Origin: Deltaproteobacteria bacterium
GTDB lineage: Bacteria; Desulfobacterota; Desulfobacteria; Desulfobacterales; JAFDHS01
Direction of reading: 5' to 3'
Assembly: GCA_019308655.1 (NCBI GenBank)
Contig: JAFDHS010000232.1
Location: forward strand, 1-8,375
Length of the DNA: 8,375 bases
The notes under the pieces were generated by a model that did no database searches, was not told the DNA's origin, and saw nothing but the letters and a program-made list of their open reading frames with translations. The position numbers and the translations under genes are program-made. Of the stretch, positions 1 through 6,537 are shown in pieces (the first letter of the stretch is position 1; every line of letters begins with the position of its first letter).

Positions 1-1409
1 ATAAGATTCAGCAGGGTTGTCTTTCCCGTGCCGGTTTCTCCGACGACGGCAACGGTTTCACCTGCACGCACAACAAACGTAATCTTTTTTAAAACAGGTT
101 CATCGGCAACATAGCCGAAGGATACGTCTTTAAAAGAGAGTGTCTTAATTTTTTCTACGAAGAAGGACTCGGTTTCGGAATTTTTTACCGATTGAGGCAG
201 CTTTTCCTTGCTGTCTAAGATTAAAAATATTCTTTCGGCCGATGCCATGGCATTTTGCATGATGTTATACTTTTCGGCAATGTCTCTTATGGGCCAAAAA
301 AACATTTTCATATAGGAAATAAAGGCGACAAGATCGCCAAGGCTTATGGTTTTTGAAAGGACTCCGCTGCCGCCATAGTAAATAACAACGGCAACGGCAA
401 CCGAACCCATCAGTTCAATAAGGGGCATGAAAACTGAAAAGACATGAATTTGCTGCATGCCGGCTAAATAGTTTTCATGATTGAGTTTTGCAAAATCGCG
501 GTAATTTTTCTTTTCCTGCATGAAAAGCTGGACAACCTTTATCCCGCCGACGGTTTCCGAAAACATGGAGTTTATCTCTGCTATCTTGATCCTCAGGGCC
601 CTGAAAGCCTCCCTGGATCGAATTGAAAAATCAAAGGCGGCATACAGAACAAAGGGAAGCACCGTAAAACAAGCGATTGCCAGCTTCCAGTCGATGCTGA
701 TAAGGACCGTTATAATGCCCAAAAGTAAAAAAAAGTCTTTAAAAAGAAACGAAATGAAAGATGTGAAGAGTTCATGCATGTTCTGGACATCATTGGTGAC
801 CCGTGTGACAAGCCTGCCCACGGGATTACGGGTAAAAAATGAGACGGCGAGACTCTGTATGTGTGAAAAGAGCTTGAGTCTTATATCGTGCATAATCATC
901 TGACCCGCATATTCTATAATCATTCTCTGAAAATAATTGAGTCCGAATGTAAAAAATGTGACGGCAAGAAGGATACCGGCGGCAAATGCGACCCCTTTAA
1001 AATCGTCTTTGCGCAAAACAGCATGATCTTTTTTTTTCAGTTTGGACAGGTTGTCAAAGGGGATCAGGGCAAATGAGCCATCGACTTTAAAAAGTTCTTG
1101 GTATTTATGGACGATTTTGTTGATTTCAGGGTCGGTCAAATCGACTTTGTAGTACCTTGTCTTATTTTCAGTTGTTTTTTCACTTTTGGTTTTTCCTGAA
1201 TTTATGGCAGGGACGATATATTGATCGATGGCGATTTTGGTGATATAAGGTACTGCGAGATCGAAAAGGGTGATAAAAACGACCAGAATCATTGAACAGA
1301 GCAATAAAAATTTATAAGGGGCGGCAAAAGGATAAAGTCTTCCGAGCAACCGGACATCATAGGGCTTACCCAGTTTATCTTCCTCAAAGTATCCGAAATC
1401 AGTATGCAT
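1..1409 (-). CDS. ABC exporter half-transporter, TMD-NBD (YheH/MdlB-like subunit), cut by left edge
   Basis: The frame is open for 469 codons from an ATG at 1409-1407 to the left edge. It encodes an exporter-type membrane domain followed by the start of a nucleotide-binding domain, with Walker A GETGTGKTT at about residues 457-465; Q-loop, LSGGQ and Walker B lie beyond the window. Exporter landmarks are visible: FFTRNPVGRLVTRVTNDV (about 191-208), FSETVGGIKVVQLF (about 283-296) and GDLVAFISYMKMFFWP (about 358-373). A hydrophobic segment near 33-57 is followed by a polar, Lys-rich insert of about 75 residues (about 62-138) before the next hydrophobic segment, so the insert should be extracytoplasmic. 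The larger subunit of YheI/YheH and LmrC/LmrD exporters is known for an insert there. The ATG overlaps the stop of the upstream gene (1399-1401) by 11 nt and has an AGAGGA Shine-Dalgarno at 1415-1420, which suggests translational coupling. The substrate cannot be told from sequence; multidrug or lipid export is typical of the family. Confidence 0.9.
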   Translation of the reverse strand, partial: MHTDFGYFEEDKLGKPYDVRLLGRLYPFAAPYKFLLLCSMILVVFITLFDLAVPYITKIAIDQYIVPAINSGKTKSEKTTENKTRYYKVDLTDPEINKIVHKYQELFKVDGSFALIPFDNLSKLKKKDHAVLRKDDFKGVAFAAGILLAVTFFTFGLNYFQRMIIEYAGQMIMHDIRLKLFSHIQSLAVSFFTRNPVGRLVTRVTNDVQNMHELFTSFISFLFKDFFLLLGIITVLISIDWKLAIACFTVLPFVLYAAFDFSIRSREAFRALRIKIAEINSMFSETVGGIKVVQLFMQEKKNYRDFAKLNHENYLAGMQQIHVFSVFMPLIELMGSVAVAVVIYYGGSGVLSKTISLGDLVAFISYMKMFFWPIRDIAEKYNIMQNAMASAERIFLILDSKEKLPQSVKNSETESFFVEKIKTLSFKDVSFGYVADEPVLKKITFVVRAGETVAVVGETGTGKTTLLNL

Positions 1410-2799
1410 CCAATTCCTCTTCGATTGACTGCAGGCGAAAGGTTTTTGAATAGTATTTATCAAGGGTCATCAATTCTTCATGGGTTCCTGATTCCGTTAT
1501 ACGACCCTCTTGAAGCACGATGATCTGATCTGCAAACCGAAGTGCGGAAAGCCGGTGCGAAACGATTATAATCGTCTTTTTTCCTTTCATCGTGCGGATG
1601 GTGCTGATGATATCGGCCCCTGTTTCCATGTCTACCTGACTGACGGGGTCGTCGAGGACCAGTATGGGAACGTCGTGTATCAAGGCGCGGGCAAGGGCAA
1701 TCCGCTGTTTCTGACCGCCTGAAAGTATGACCCCTTTTTCTCCGATGCGGGTGTCGAAACCGGATGTAAAGGATTTTATCGTATCAAACAGTGCTGCTTG
1801 TTTTGTCACTTTTATCAATTCGGCATCGTTTATCAATGGATTGCCAAGGGTGATATTTTTTCGAATCGTATCTGAAAATAAAAAAGGTTCCTGGGGCATA
1901 AAGGATATTTGAGACCGGAGGTCTCTGACCTTCACTTCTCGGATATCCATACCGTCTATCAATATACGGCCTTTGTGTACATCAAAGAGCCTTGGAATCA
2001 GTCCGGAAAGGGTCGTTTTCCCGCTTCCCTGGGGGCCCACGATGCCTAAGGTTTTGCCTGCCTTCAGATGAATATCAATGTCGGAAATTATCGGCAGGCT
2101 TCCCGGTTGATAAGCAAAAGAAACGTTTTCAAAAACAATTTTTCCCTGTACGCGTTGAACGGATTTTGCATCCGGCATGTCGTCTATTTCCGGGGCAACC
2201 TGTAATATCCTGCTTATCCTGTCGAGAGAAGCCCCGCCCCGCTGGATAAGGTTTGTGACCCATCCTATGGCCATCATGGGCCATGTAAGGAGTCCGAGAT
2301 AGCTTATAAACGCTACAAAATCTCCGGGTGTTATGATGGATATGATCGTTTGCCGGCCTCCGAGGTAGATGACCACTGCAAGGCTCAGGTTGGTAAAGAG
2401 GATCATCAGCGGGAAAAAAGAACCGGTAATTCGCACCAGTTTAAGATTTTTATCGATATAATGTTTAGATATCTTTTCAATCCCGAGGGTTTCGTTCTTC
2501 TCCCTGTTAAAGGCCTTTATTATGCGGATGCCGGAAAAACGTTCCCTGACCCCTTCCGTTAAATCGGAGAAAGACCCTTGTACCTCATCATACATTCGGT
2601 GCATTCTTTTACTGAAAAACCGCGTGCTGAAAACAATCAGGGGCATGGGGATAAGTGAAAACAGTGTCAGTTTGACATTGATATATATCATGAAGCCGAT
2701 GGCTACAATACCAAGAAAAGCAGCGTCCGTAATGGCAACGATGCCCATTCCCGCTGCCATTCGTATATGTTTTATGTCATTGGTGGCATGGGCCATCAA
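1399..2799 (-). CDS. ABC exporter half-transporter (YheI/MdlA-like), 3' fragment of a disrupted gene
   Basis: This frame holds most of the membrane domain and a complete nucleotide-binding domain. Counting from the TTG at 2799, it shows Walker A GPQGSGKTT (255-263), Q-loop Gln303 in FMPQEPFLFSDT, signature LSGGQ (359-363), Walker B ILVLDD (379-384), D-loop SQVD (387-390) and H-loop His415. The residue after the Walker B aspartate is Asp instead of the catalytic Glu, as in the degenerate site of heterodimeric exporters such as TM287/288 and BmrCD. Homology does not begin at this start: the same frame reads DINNSLFYHIQTL and SYFDKVKTGDL back to about 2874, and an in-frame stop lies further upstream. 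The preceding part of the protein is in another frame at 2796-3080. The intact protein would be near 580 residues, matching MdlA/YheI. Unless the break is a sequencing error, this fragment lacks TM1 and most of TM2 and is probably not a functional transporter. The next gene overlaps its stop by 11 nt. Confidence 0.85.
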   Translation of the reverse strand: MMAHATNDIKHIRMAAGMGIVAITDAAFLGIVAIGFMIYINVKLTLFSLIPMPLIVFSTRFFSKRMHRMYDEVQGSFSDLTEGVRERFSGIRIIKAFNREKNETLGIEKISKHYIDKNLKLVRITGSFFPLMILFTNLSLAVVIYLGGRQTIISIITPGDFVAFISYLGLLTWPMMAIGWVTNLIQRGGASLDRISRILQVAPEIDDMPDAKSVQRVQGKIVFENVSFAYQPGSLPIISDIDIHLKAGKTLGIVGPQGSGKTTLSGLIPRLFDVHKGRILIDGMDIREVKVRDLRSQISFMPQEPFLFSDTIRKNITLGNPLINDAELIKVTKQAALFDTIKSFTSGFDTRIGEKGVILSGGQKQRIALARALIHDVPILVLDDPVSQVDMETGADIISTIRTMKGKKTIIIVSHRLSALRFADQIIVLQEGRITESGTHEELMTLDKYYSKTFRLQSIEEELDAY

Positions 2800-3080
2800 G
2801 TCGCCGGTTTTGACTTTGTCAAAATAAGAAGCGGAGAGTGTTTGAATGTGATAAAAGAGGCTGTTATTGATGTCATGACGGCGATGCCCGTGATGTACAA
2901 GGCGTAGAAAAGCAGTGATGTCTTATCAATTTGAAATGTGGTAAGATCATCAACCGCCCATTTGATAATGCGTGGAATAAAAAGCTGTAGTATATCGACG
3001 GCAATCAGGCATAAAAGACCGATGATGATGAGACGGCGATTCTCTGAAAAATAGGGCTTTATCAGATAAAAAGACTTCAT
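2796..3080 (-). CDS. ABC exporter half-transporter (YheI/MdlA-like), 5' fragment before the frame break
   Basis: This is the N-terminus of the same half-transporter gene. From the ATG at 3080 the first 69 residues or so fit the MdlA/YheI start: a short cytoplasmic stretch (KPYFSENRR), TM1 at about 16-38 with LQLFIPRIIKWAVDD after it, and the beginning of TM2 (LLFYALYITGIAVM, about 56-69). After GIAVM, about 25 out-of-frame residues follow and a TGA ends the frame at 2798-2796. In MdlA about 21 residues, with the RYVWR and FGxS elements, separate this point from the LRxDxY segment that here resumes in the other frame. Net loss is therefore about 61-67 nt, congruent to 1 modulo 3. The start has only a weak purine-rich Shine-Dalgarno (AGAGAAAA). 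The TGA overlaps an ATG of the downstream frame (TGATG), so reinitiation is formally possible. The product alone would be a non-functional stub. Confidence 0.75.
   Translation of the reverse strand: MKSFYLIKPYFSENRRLIIIGLLCLIAVDILQLFIPRIIKWAVDDLTTFQIDKTSLLFYALYITGIAVMTSITASFITFKHSPLLILTKSKPAT
2866..2884 (-). other. Deletion/frameshift junction in the ABC half-transporter gene
   Basis: The 5' frame matches the family through GIAVM (Met codon at 2876-2874). The 3' frame matches it from about DINNSLFYH (Asp codon at 2874-2872). Roughly 20 family-conserved residues between them are absent. The two frames differ by 2 modulo 3. I see no transposon remnant or long direct repeat at the junction. It could be a true small deletion or an assembly collapse. 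Confidence 0.7.
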
Positions 3081-3192
3081 GATTTTCTCTGTAGTTAATT
3101 GTTATTAATTGACCGCTTACTATGCATTTATATTGGGTGTAAAGAGTTTTATAGCAAAATACGCAAGTTGACTTTTATAAGGGCGGAAAGTT
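3081..3192. promoter_or_regulatory. Divergent intergenic region between the ABC exporter and RNase genes
   Basis: This 112-bp AT-rich gap separates two divergent genes, so it should hold promoters for both. A direct repeat TTAATTG occurs at 3095-3101 and 3105-3111, one helical turn apart, which could be a regulator site. A TTGACC at 3109-3114 resembles a -35 box, but no good -10 box sits at 16-18 bp. No promoter can be assigned firmly. Confidence 0.35.
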
Positions 3193-5193
3193 ATGGAATC
3201 GGGAAATATTGTTGAATATATTGATAGCCAGCGCATAATATGCGCTGTTGTATTGGAGGTCAAGAAACAAAGGATTCGGCTTCTTACCGAAAACAACCGT
3301 GAGGTTAATCTTTCGGCCGGTCGCCTTTCCCATCAAGGCAGGGCCCGGGGCAGGGCCCGGCTTGATTTATCCATGGGCAGGGCCAAGCTTGTGCACTCCC
3401 TGAAAGAGACGGTAACCCGCCGCAAGGCTTTGATGGACACTATAGATATTGAGCAATTGTGGGAAGTTCTTCACACCGAAAGGGAATGGATTGATCTTAC
3501 CACAATGACGGAATTCTGTTTTTCTGGAAAATTGACAGGTGATCACGAGGCAGCGGTTGTCCGGGCTTTTTTTCAAGACAGGATTTATTTCAAATTCAAT
3601 TCTGATCGGTTTTTTCCGAATTCAGAAGAACAGATTGAAAAGATTTACTTTCAGGCAAAAGAGGCGGACCGTAAAAAACGGATCATCGAAGAGGGTGCCA
3701 ACTGGCTTAAAAACGCCTTGAATACTCCCCATCCATTGTTTAGTCAGGATATATCGGAAGTTGTGGAGATTTTAAAATCCTATTATCTTTTTGAAAAAGA
3801 GAGTGAACATTCCGCCCTGGGAAAAGCAATTCTTGCCAGGGCCGGGGTCGATACCGGCGACAGATTGTTCCGCCTTTTTGTAAAGCTTGGGGTTTGGGAT
3901 GAAAATGAGAACCTTAATCTTTATCGGTATGACGTTCCCACATCTTTCCCATCCCGGGTAATGGACAGAGCAGAAGATCTGATGAAGATGCCGGAAATCA
4001 TTCCATGCCATAACACACGGCGCCATGATCTTGAATCGCTTTCCATCATGACCATAGACGGCCGGTTGACCTTTGATTATGATGATGCCTTAAGCGTGGA
4101 AAAAGACGGTGATAAATATCGTATCGGCGTTCATATCGTCGATGTGGCCCATTTTATAAAAAAAGGTAATTCCATAGATGAGCAGGCTTTGGCGAGGGGG
4201 AGTTCCATATATATGCCGGATCGGAGAATTCCCATGATCCCGCCCTGCCTTTCCGAGGACCTTTGCAGCCTCAATCTCGGAGAATTGCGTCCTGCAATCA
4301 GTATTTTTGCCAGGCTGACTCCTTTTGGGGAAGTCATCGATTATGAAATCGTTCCCAGCCTGATCAGGGTAAAGCGTCGGTTGACCTACAATGAAGTTAA
4401 CACCATGATCACTGAAGATGAAGAGATCAAAATTCTGTATGAACTGGCCAAGTTTTTTCGGCAAAAACGAATGGCTTCAGGCGCTGTTCACATTTCACTT
4501 CCGGAAATAAATATCTGGCTGTCGGAGGATGGTCGGATCAACATAAAGAGAATCGACAGAGAAGGACCCGGCAGAATGCTGGTCGCAGAAATGATGATCA
4601 TGGCCAACTGGTTGATGGCAAAGTTTCTGGCGGAAAATAATACGCCGGCAATCTTCCGGTCTCAACCTGAACCCAGAAGCCGTCTGATTAAGAATAATGA
4701 AGAGGGAGCTCTGTTTGAAAACTGGATGCAGCGAAGACATCTGAGCCGCGGCATATTGGGACCCAATCCCGAGTATCACTCAGGATTGGGGCTTAATGGC
4801 TATACCACGGCAACTTCACCCATACGCAAATACTTTGATCTTGCTACCCAAAGACAGATTCGGTCGGTTCTTGGTTTAGAAAAACCGTATTCTTCAGAAG
4901 AGATCAAGCATATTATTCAAATTCTTCAGCAGCCCATGAGTTCTGTTGCAACTAATCAATTCCTGCGCCAAAGATACTGGTTATTGAAATATCTTGAAGG
5001 GCGGATCGGTACAAAAGAAAAAGCGATTGTTCTGGATAAGCGCAGGGACAGTTATACGGTACTTCTTCCGGAGTATATGATTGAATGCAGGCTTCCGCAA
5101 TCGAGCAGTGCAAAATTAAAACCCAAGGATATTATTCAGGTCACCATACAGCATGTCAACCCAAGAAACGACGTACTCTCCATATTCATGTGA
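3193..5193 (+). CDS. RNase II/RNase R-family 3'-5' exoribonuclease (RNB domain)
   Basis: The 666-residue product is a predicted cytoplasmic, processive, metal-dependent 3'-5' exoribonuclease. The RNB domain spans about 280-560. Its catalytic motif TIDGRLTFDYDDA (287-299) keeps all four aspartates (289, 295, 297, 298). Other RNB landmarks are SSIYMPDRRIPMIPPCLSED (337-356), LCSLN (357-361), MLVAEMMIMANWLMAKFL (462-479) and TSPIRKY (541-547), whose Arg545 matches the arginine that contacts RNA phosphate in RNase II/R. The C-terminal 70 residues fit an S1-like OB fold. The N-terminus (about 1-45 SH3/KOW-like, about 85-150 winged-helix-like) resembles cyanobacterial Zam and Deinococcus RNase II instead of the cold-shock domains of E. 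coli RNase R. The stretch between IFRSQPEP and GLGLNGYTTATSPIR is shorter than in RNase II. AAGGGCGG at 3179-3186 lies about 6 nt before the ATG. It is monocistronic here and may take part in mRNA or rRNA turnover; the specific substrate is unknown. Confidence 0.88.
   Translation: MESGNIVEYIDSQRIICAVVLEVKKQRIRLLTENNREVNLSAGRLSHQGRARGRARLDLSMGRAKLVHSLKETVTRRKALMDTIDIEQLWEVLHTEREWIDLTTMTEFCFSGKLTGDHEAAVVRAFFQDRIYFKFNSDRFFPNSEEQIEKIYFQAKEADRKKRIIEEGANWLKNALNTPHPLFSQDISEVVEILKSYYLFEKESEHSALGKAILARAGVDTGDRLFRLFVKLGVWDENENLNLYRYDVPTSFPSRVMDRAEDLMKMPEIIPCHNTRRHDLESLSIMTIDGRLTFDYDDALSVEKDGDKYRIGVHIVDVAHFIKKGNSIDEQALARGSSIYMPDRRIPMIPPCLSEDLCSLNLGELRPAISIFARLTPFGEVIDYEIVPSLIRVKRRLTYNEVNTMITEDEEIKILYELAKFFRQKRMASGAVHISLPEINIWLSEDGRINIKRIDREGPGRMLVAEMMIMANWLMAKFLAENNTPAIFRSQPEPRSRLIKNNEEGALFENWMQRRHLSRGILGPNPEYHSGLGLNGYTTATSPIRKYFDLATQRQIRSVLGLEKPYSSEEIKHIIQILQQPMSSVATNQFLRQRYWLLKYLEGRIGTKEKAIVLDKRRDSYTVLLPEYMIECRLPQSSSAKLKPKDIIQVTIQHVNPRNDVLSIFM
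3337..3360 (+). repeat. Perfect 12-bp tandem duplication inside the exoribonuclease gene
   Basis: The unit GGCAGGGCCCGG occurs twice back to back (3337-3348 and 3349-3360). An imperfect third copy (GGGCAGGGCCAAG) begins near 3375. It encodes the basic run GRARGRAR at residues 49-56, between the SH3-like and winged-helix regions. The multiple of 3 keeps the frame. It may be a replication-slippage product that enlarges an RNA-contacting patch. Confidence 0.75.
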
Positions 5194-5197
5194 TAGC

Positions 5198-5221
5198 AGG
5201 GGCGAATAATTATTCGCCCCT
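5198..5221. repeat. Perfect 24-bp palindrome between convergent genes
   Basis: The half-site AGGGGCGAATAA (5198-5209) is followed directly by its exact reverse complement. RNA from either strand could fold a 10-bp stem with an AATT loop. It starts 5 nt after the exoribonuclease stop and lies 54 nt beyond the AICAR transformylase stop, so it could end transcripts from both sides. However, no T-tract follows the hairpin on either strand: seven A's follow it on the plus strand and no T-run follows on the minus strand. It is therefore not a textbook intrinsic terminator. GC-capped palindromes like this can also be dispersed REP/MITE-like repeats. Confidence 0.6.
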
Positions 5222-5274
5222 AAAAAAATGATTTTGTGGCAAATGATTTTGGTTCCGGCTTTGTCCGGGTCGGA

Positions 5275-5832
5275 TTAATGCTTAAAACTTCTTTGACCCG
5301 TATACACCATGGTGGCGTCGGCATCGTTGCATGCCTCGATTGTCTGGTAATCATTTTCGGCCCCGCCCGGTTGAATCACGGATGAGATTCCTTCTTTAAG
5401 ACCGACATCCACACCATCCCTGAAAGGGAAAAACGCGTCACTGACCATGGCCGCGCCAATCAAACCTCCCTTTTCACGGGAGACCCTCTCATCGATCTCT
5501 TGTTTTTTCTCAGGATCTTTCAGCTCGTTATAAGGAATGCCGTGGGTTTCAAAACAATAACGGTCCGCAAGTTTACGGTATGCCTTGTCCTTTGCGATTT
5601 CCGCAACGCCGACCCGGTCCTGCTCGCCGGTTCCGATTCCGACAGTCACGCCGTTTTTTACATAAATTACGGAATTTGAAGTAATTCCGGACTCCACAAG
5701 CCATCCAAAGAGCATGTCCTGATATTCCTCTTCGGTCGGTTTTCGCTTGATTTTGTATTTTCCCTCTTTATATTCGCATTCTGCAAGGGTAAGGTCATCT
5801 TTTGAACGGGCGGCCGGAACAAAAGACCATTG
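5275..5832 (-). CDS. purH: AICAR formyltransferase, C-terminal part after a frameshift
   Basis: This frame carries the second half of AICAR transformylase. It resumes family homology at QWSFVPAARSKDDL (the CAA codon at 5832-5830) and continues to the normal C-terminus MVYTGQRSFKH, ending at TAA 5277-5275. Conserved segments include GITSNSVIYVKNGVTVGIG, GQxDRVG-type GEQDRVGVAEIA, SDAFFPFRDGVDVG and VIQPGG, which contribute to folate and AICAR binding and the dimer interface in the family. The frame stays open upstream to about 5886 but those residues are out-of-frame noise; no credible start or Shine-Dalgarno lies near 5832. It belongs to the gene whose first half is at 5795-6523, and the two halves would make a protein of about 415 residues, normal for the stand-alone enzyme. 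Expression as a separate protein is unlikely. Confidence 0.8.
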   Translation of the reverse strand, partial: QWSFVPAARSKDDLTLAECEYKEGKYKIKRKPTEEEYQDMLFGWLVESGITSNSVIYVKNGVTVGIGTGEQDRVGVAEIAKDKAYRKLADRYCFETHGIPYNELKDPEKKQEIDERVSREKGGLIGAAMVSDAFFPFRDGVDVGLKEGISSVIQPGGAENDYQTIEACNDADATMVYTGQRSFKH

Positions 5833-6523
5833 CGATAATACCGCCGTCGATAAGGCTTTTAAATTCCACACATCGTTTACCTGCAAACGTATGGAGCTTA
5901 TTTATGTTGGCGATCCTGATGACTCTGAGATTCTTTTTTTGTTTGAAGATTTCCATTGCCCCTTCTTCAAAATCAGGGGCCACAACCACTTCGGAATATT
6001 GATGGGCTATGGCTTCGGCCGTTGCCTTGTCGATTGCCCGGTTAACCGCTATGCATCCCCCGAACGCGGCAATTCTGTCTGCCATATGCGCTTTGGCGTA
6101 GGCGTCTTCCAAAGAATCGGACAGGGCAACGCCGCAGGGGTTGTTATGCTTGACGATGACCACGGCAGGTTTGTCCGTAAAATATCTCAGGATGTTGAGG
6201 GAATTGTCGGCATCGGTCAGATTGGTCTTCCCGGGATGTTTTCCGGACTGCAAAAGCTCAATGTCCGAAGCCAGATATTGGCCCGGCTGTATGGTTTGGG
6301 TTTCTCCGAGAATCAGGTTACCGTTGATCAGCTTGTATAAGGCGGCTTCCTGTCCGGGGTTCTCGCCGTATCTTAATCCCTTCCTGATATTATCGATGGT
6401 CCAGACCACTTTTTCGTAAAAAAGCGTCTGTCTTTTATCTTTGTCTACAAAACTGATCTCCATTTCAGGAGGAAAGTGGTCATCCATTATGGTTTTGTAC
6501 ATTTTTTTCAGATCTTCGGCCAT
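5795..6523 (-). CDS. purH: AICAR formyltransferase (separate PurH C-domain), N-terminal part before a frameshift
   Basis: The enzyme transfers a formyl group from 10-formyl-tetrahydrofolate to AICAR, the penultimate step of IMP synthesis, in the cytoplasm. From the ATG at 6523 the product shows GLRYGENPGQEAALY (49-63), the catalytic Lys-His pair in VKHNNPCGVA (K125, H126), DRIAAFGG (149-156) and EVVVAPDFEEGA (178-189). Homology is continuous to SLIDGGII (about 223-230), after which the frame leaves the family and stops 12 codons later. The true continuation lies in another frame from 5832. The start is well supported: GAGGA at 6531-6535 stands 7 nt upstream and the sequence MAEDLKKMYKTIMDD looks like a natural N-terminus, so separation from the IMP cyclohydrolase is genuine and not another break. 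The gene lies 14 nt after the IMP cyclohydrolase stop, so the two are almost certainly one operon. Confidence 0.85.
   Translation of the reverse strand: MAEDLKKMYKTIMDDHFPPEMEISFVDKDKRQTLFYEKVVWTIDNIRKGLRYGENPGQEAALYKLINGNLILGETQTIQPGQYLASDIELLQSGKHPGKTNLTDADNSLNILRYFTDKPAVVIVKHNNPCGVALSDSLEDAYAKAHMADRIAAFGGCIAVNRAIDKATAEAIAHQYSEVVVAPDFEEGAMEIFKQKKNLRVIRIANINKLHTFAGKRCVEFKSLIDGGIIAMVFCSGRPFKR
5829..5837 (-). other. Frameshift site in AICAR formyltransferase (apparent 2-nt loss)
   Basis: On the coding strand the local sequence is GGTATTATCGCAATGG. Frame 1 gives G-I-I-A-M; the next frame gives Q-W-S-F from CAATGG. The family pattern GG(I/L)(I/L)xQ needs I-I-x-Q, which two added bases restore (for example GCGCAATGG instead of GCAATGG). 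Removing one base would also restore frame but would lose a residue. No slippery heptamer or downstream structure suggests programmed frameshifting. Confidence 0.7.
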
Positions 6524-6537
6524 TCTTATCTCCTCGG

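Noticed and set aside
520..1076. Plus-strand open frames opposite the left ABC gene
   Set aside because: They lie antisense to a long, clearly conserved exporter frame and show no recognisable motifs or Shine-Dalgarno sites.
1510..2827. Several plus-strand frames of 61-101 codons
   Set aside because: They are antisense shadows of the ABC membrane and ATPase domains with no family features.
3109..3137. TTGACC as a sigma-70 -35 box for the exoribonuclease gene
   Set aside because: No acceptable -10 hexamer is found at 16-18 bp, so a specific promoter call is not supported.
3367..4779. Minus-strand frames inside the exoribonuclease gene
   Set aside because: The plus-strand RNB protein is continuous and conserved across the whole interval, so these are shadows.
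5829..5837. Programmed ribosomal frameshift in AICAR transformylase
   Set aside because: There is no slippery heptamer, internal Shine-Dalgarno or obvious downstream stem, and no known member uses frameshifting.
5747..6419. Plus-strand frames including one of 197 codons opposite AICAR transformylase
   Set aside because: The minus strand encodes clear purine enzyme motifs in both halves; the plus-strand product has no recognisable domain and arises from codon bias.
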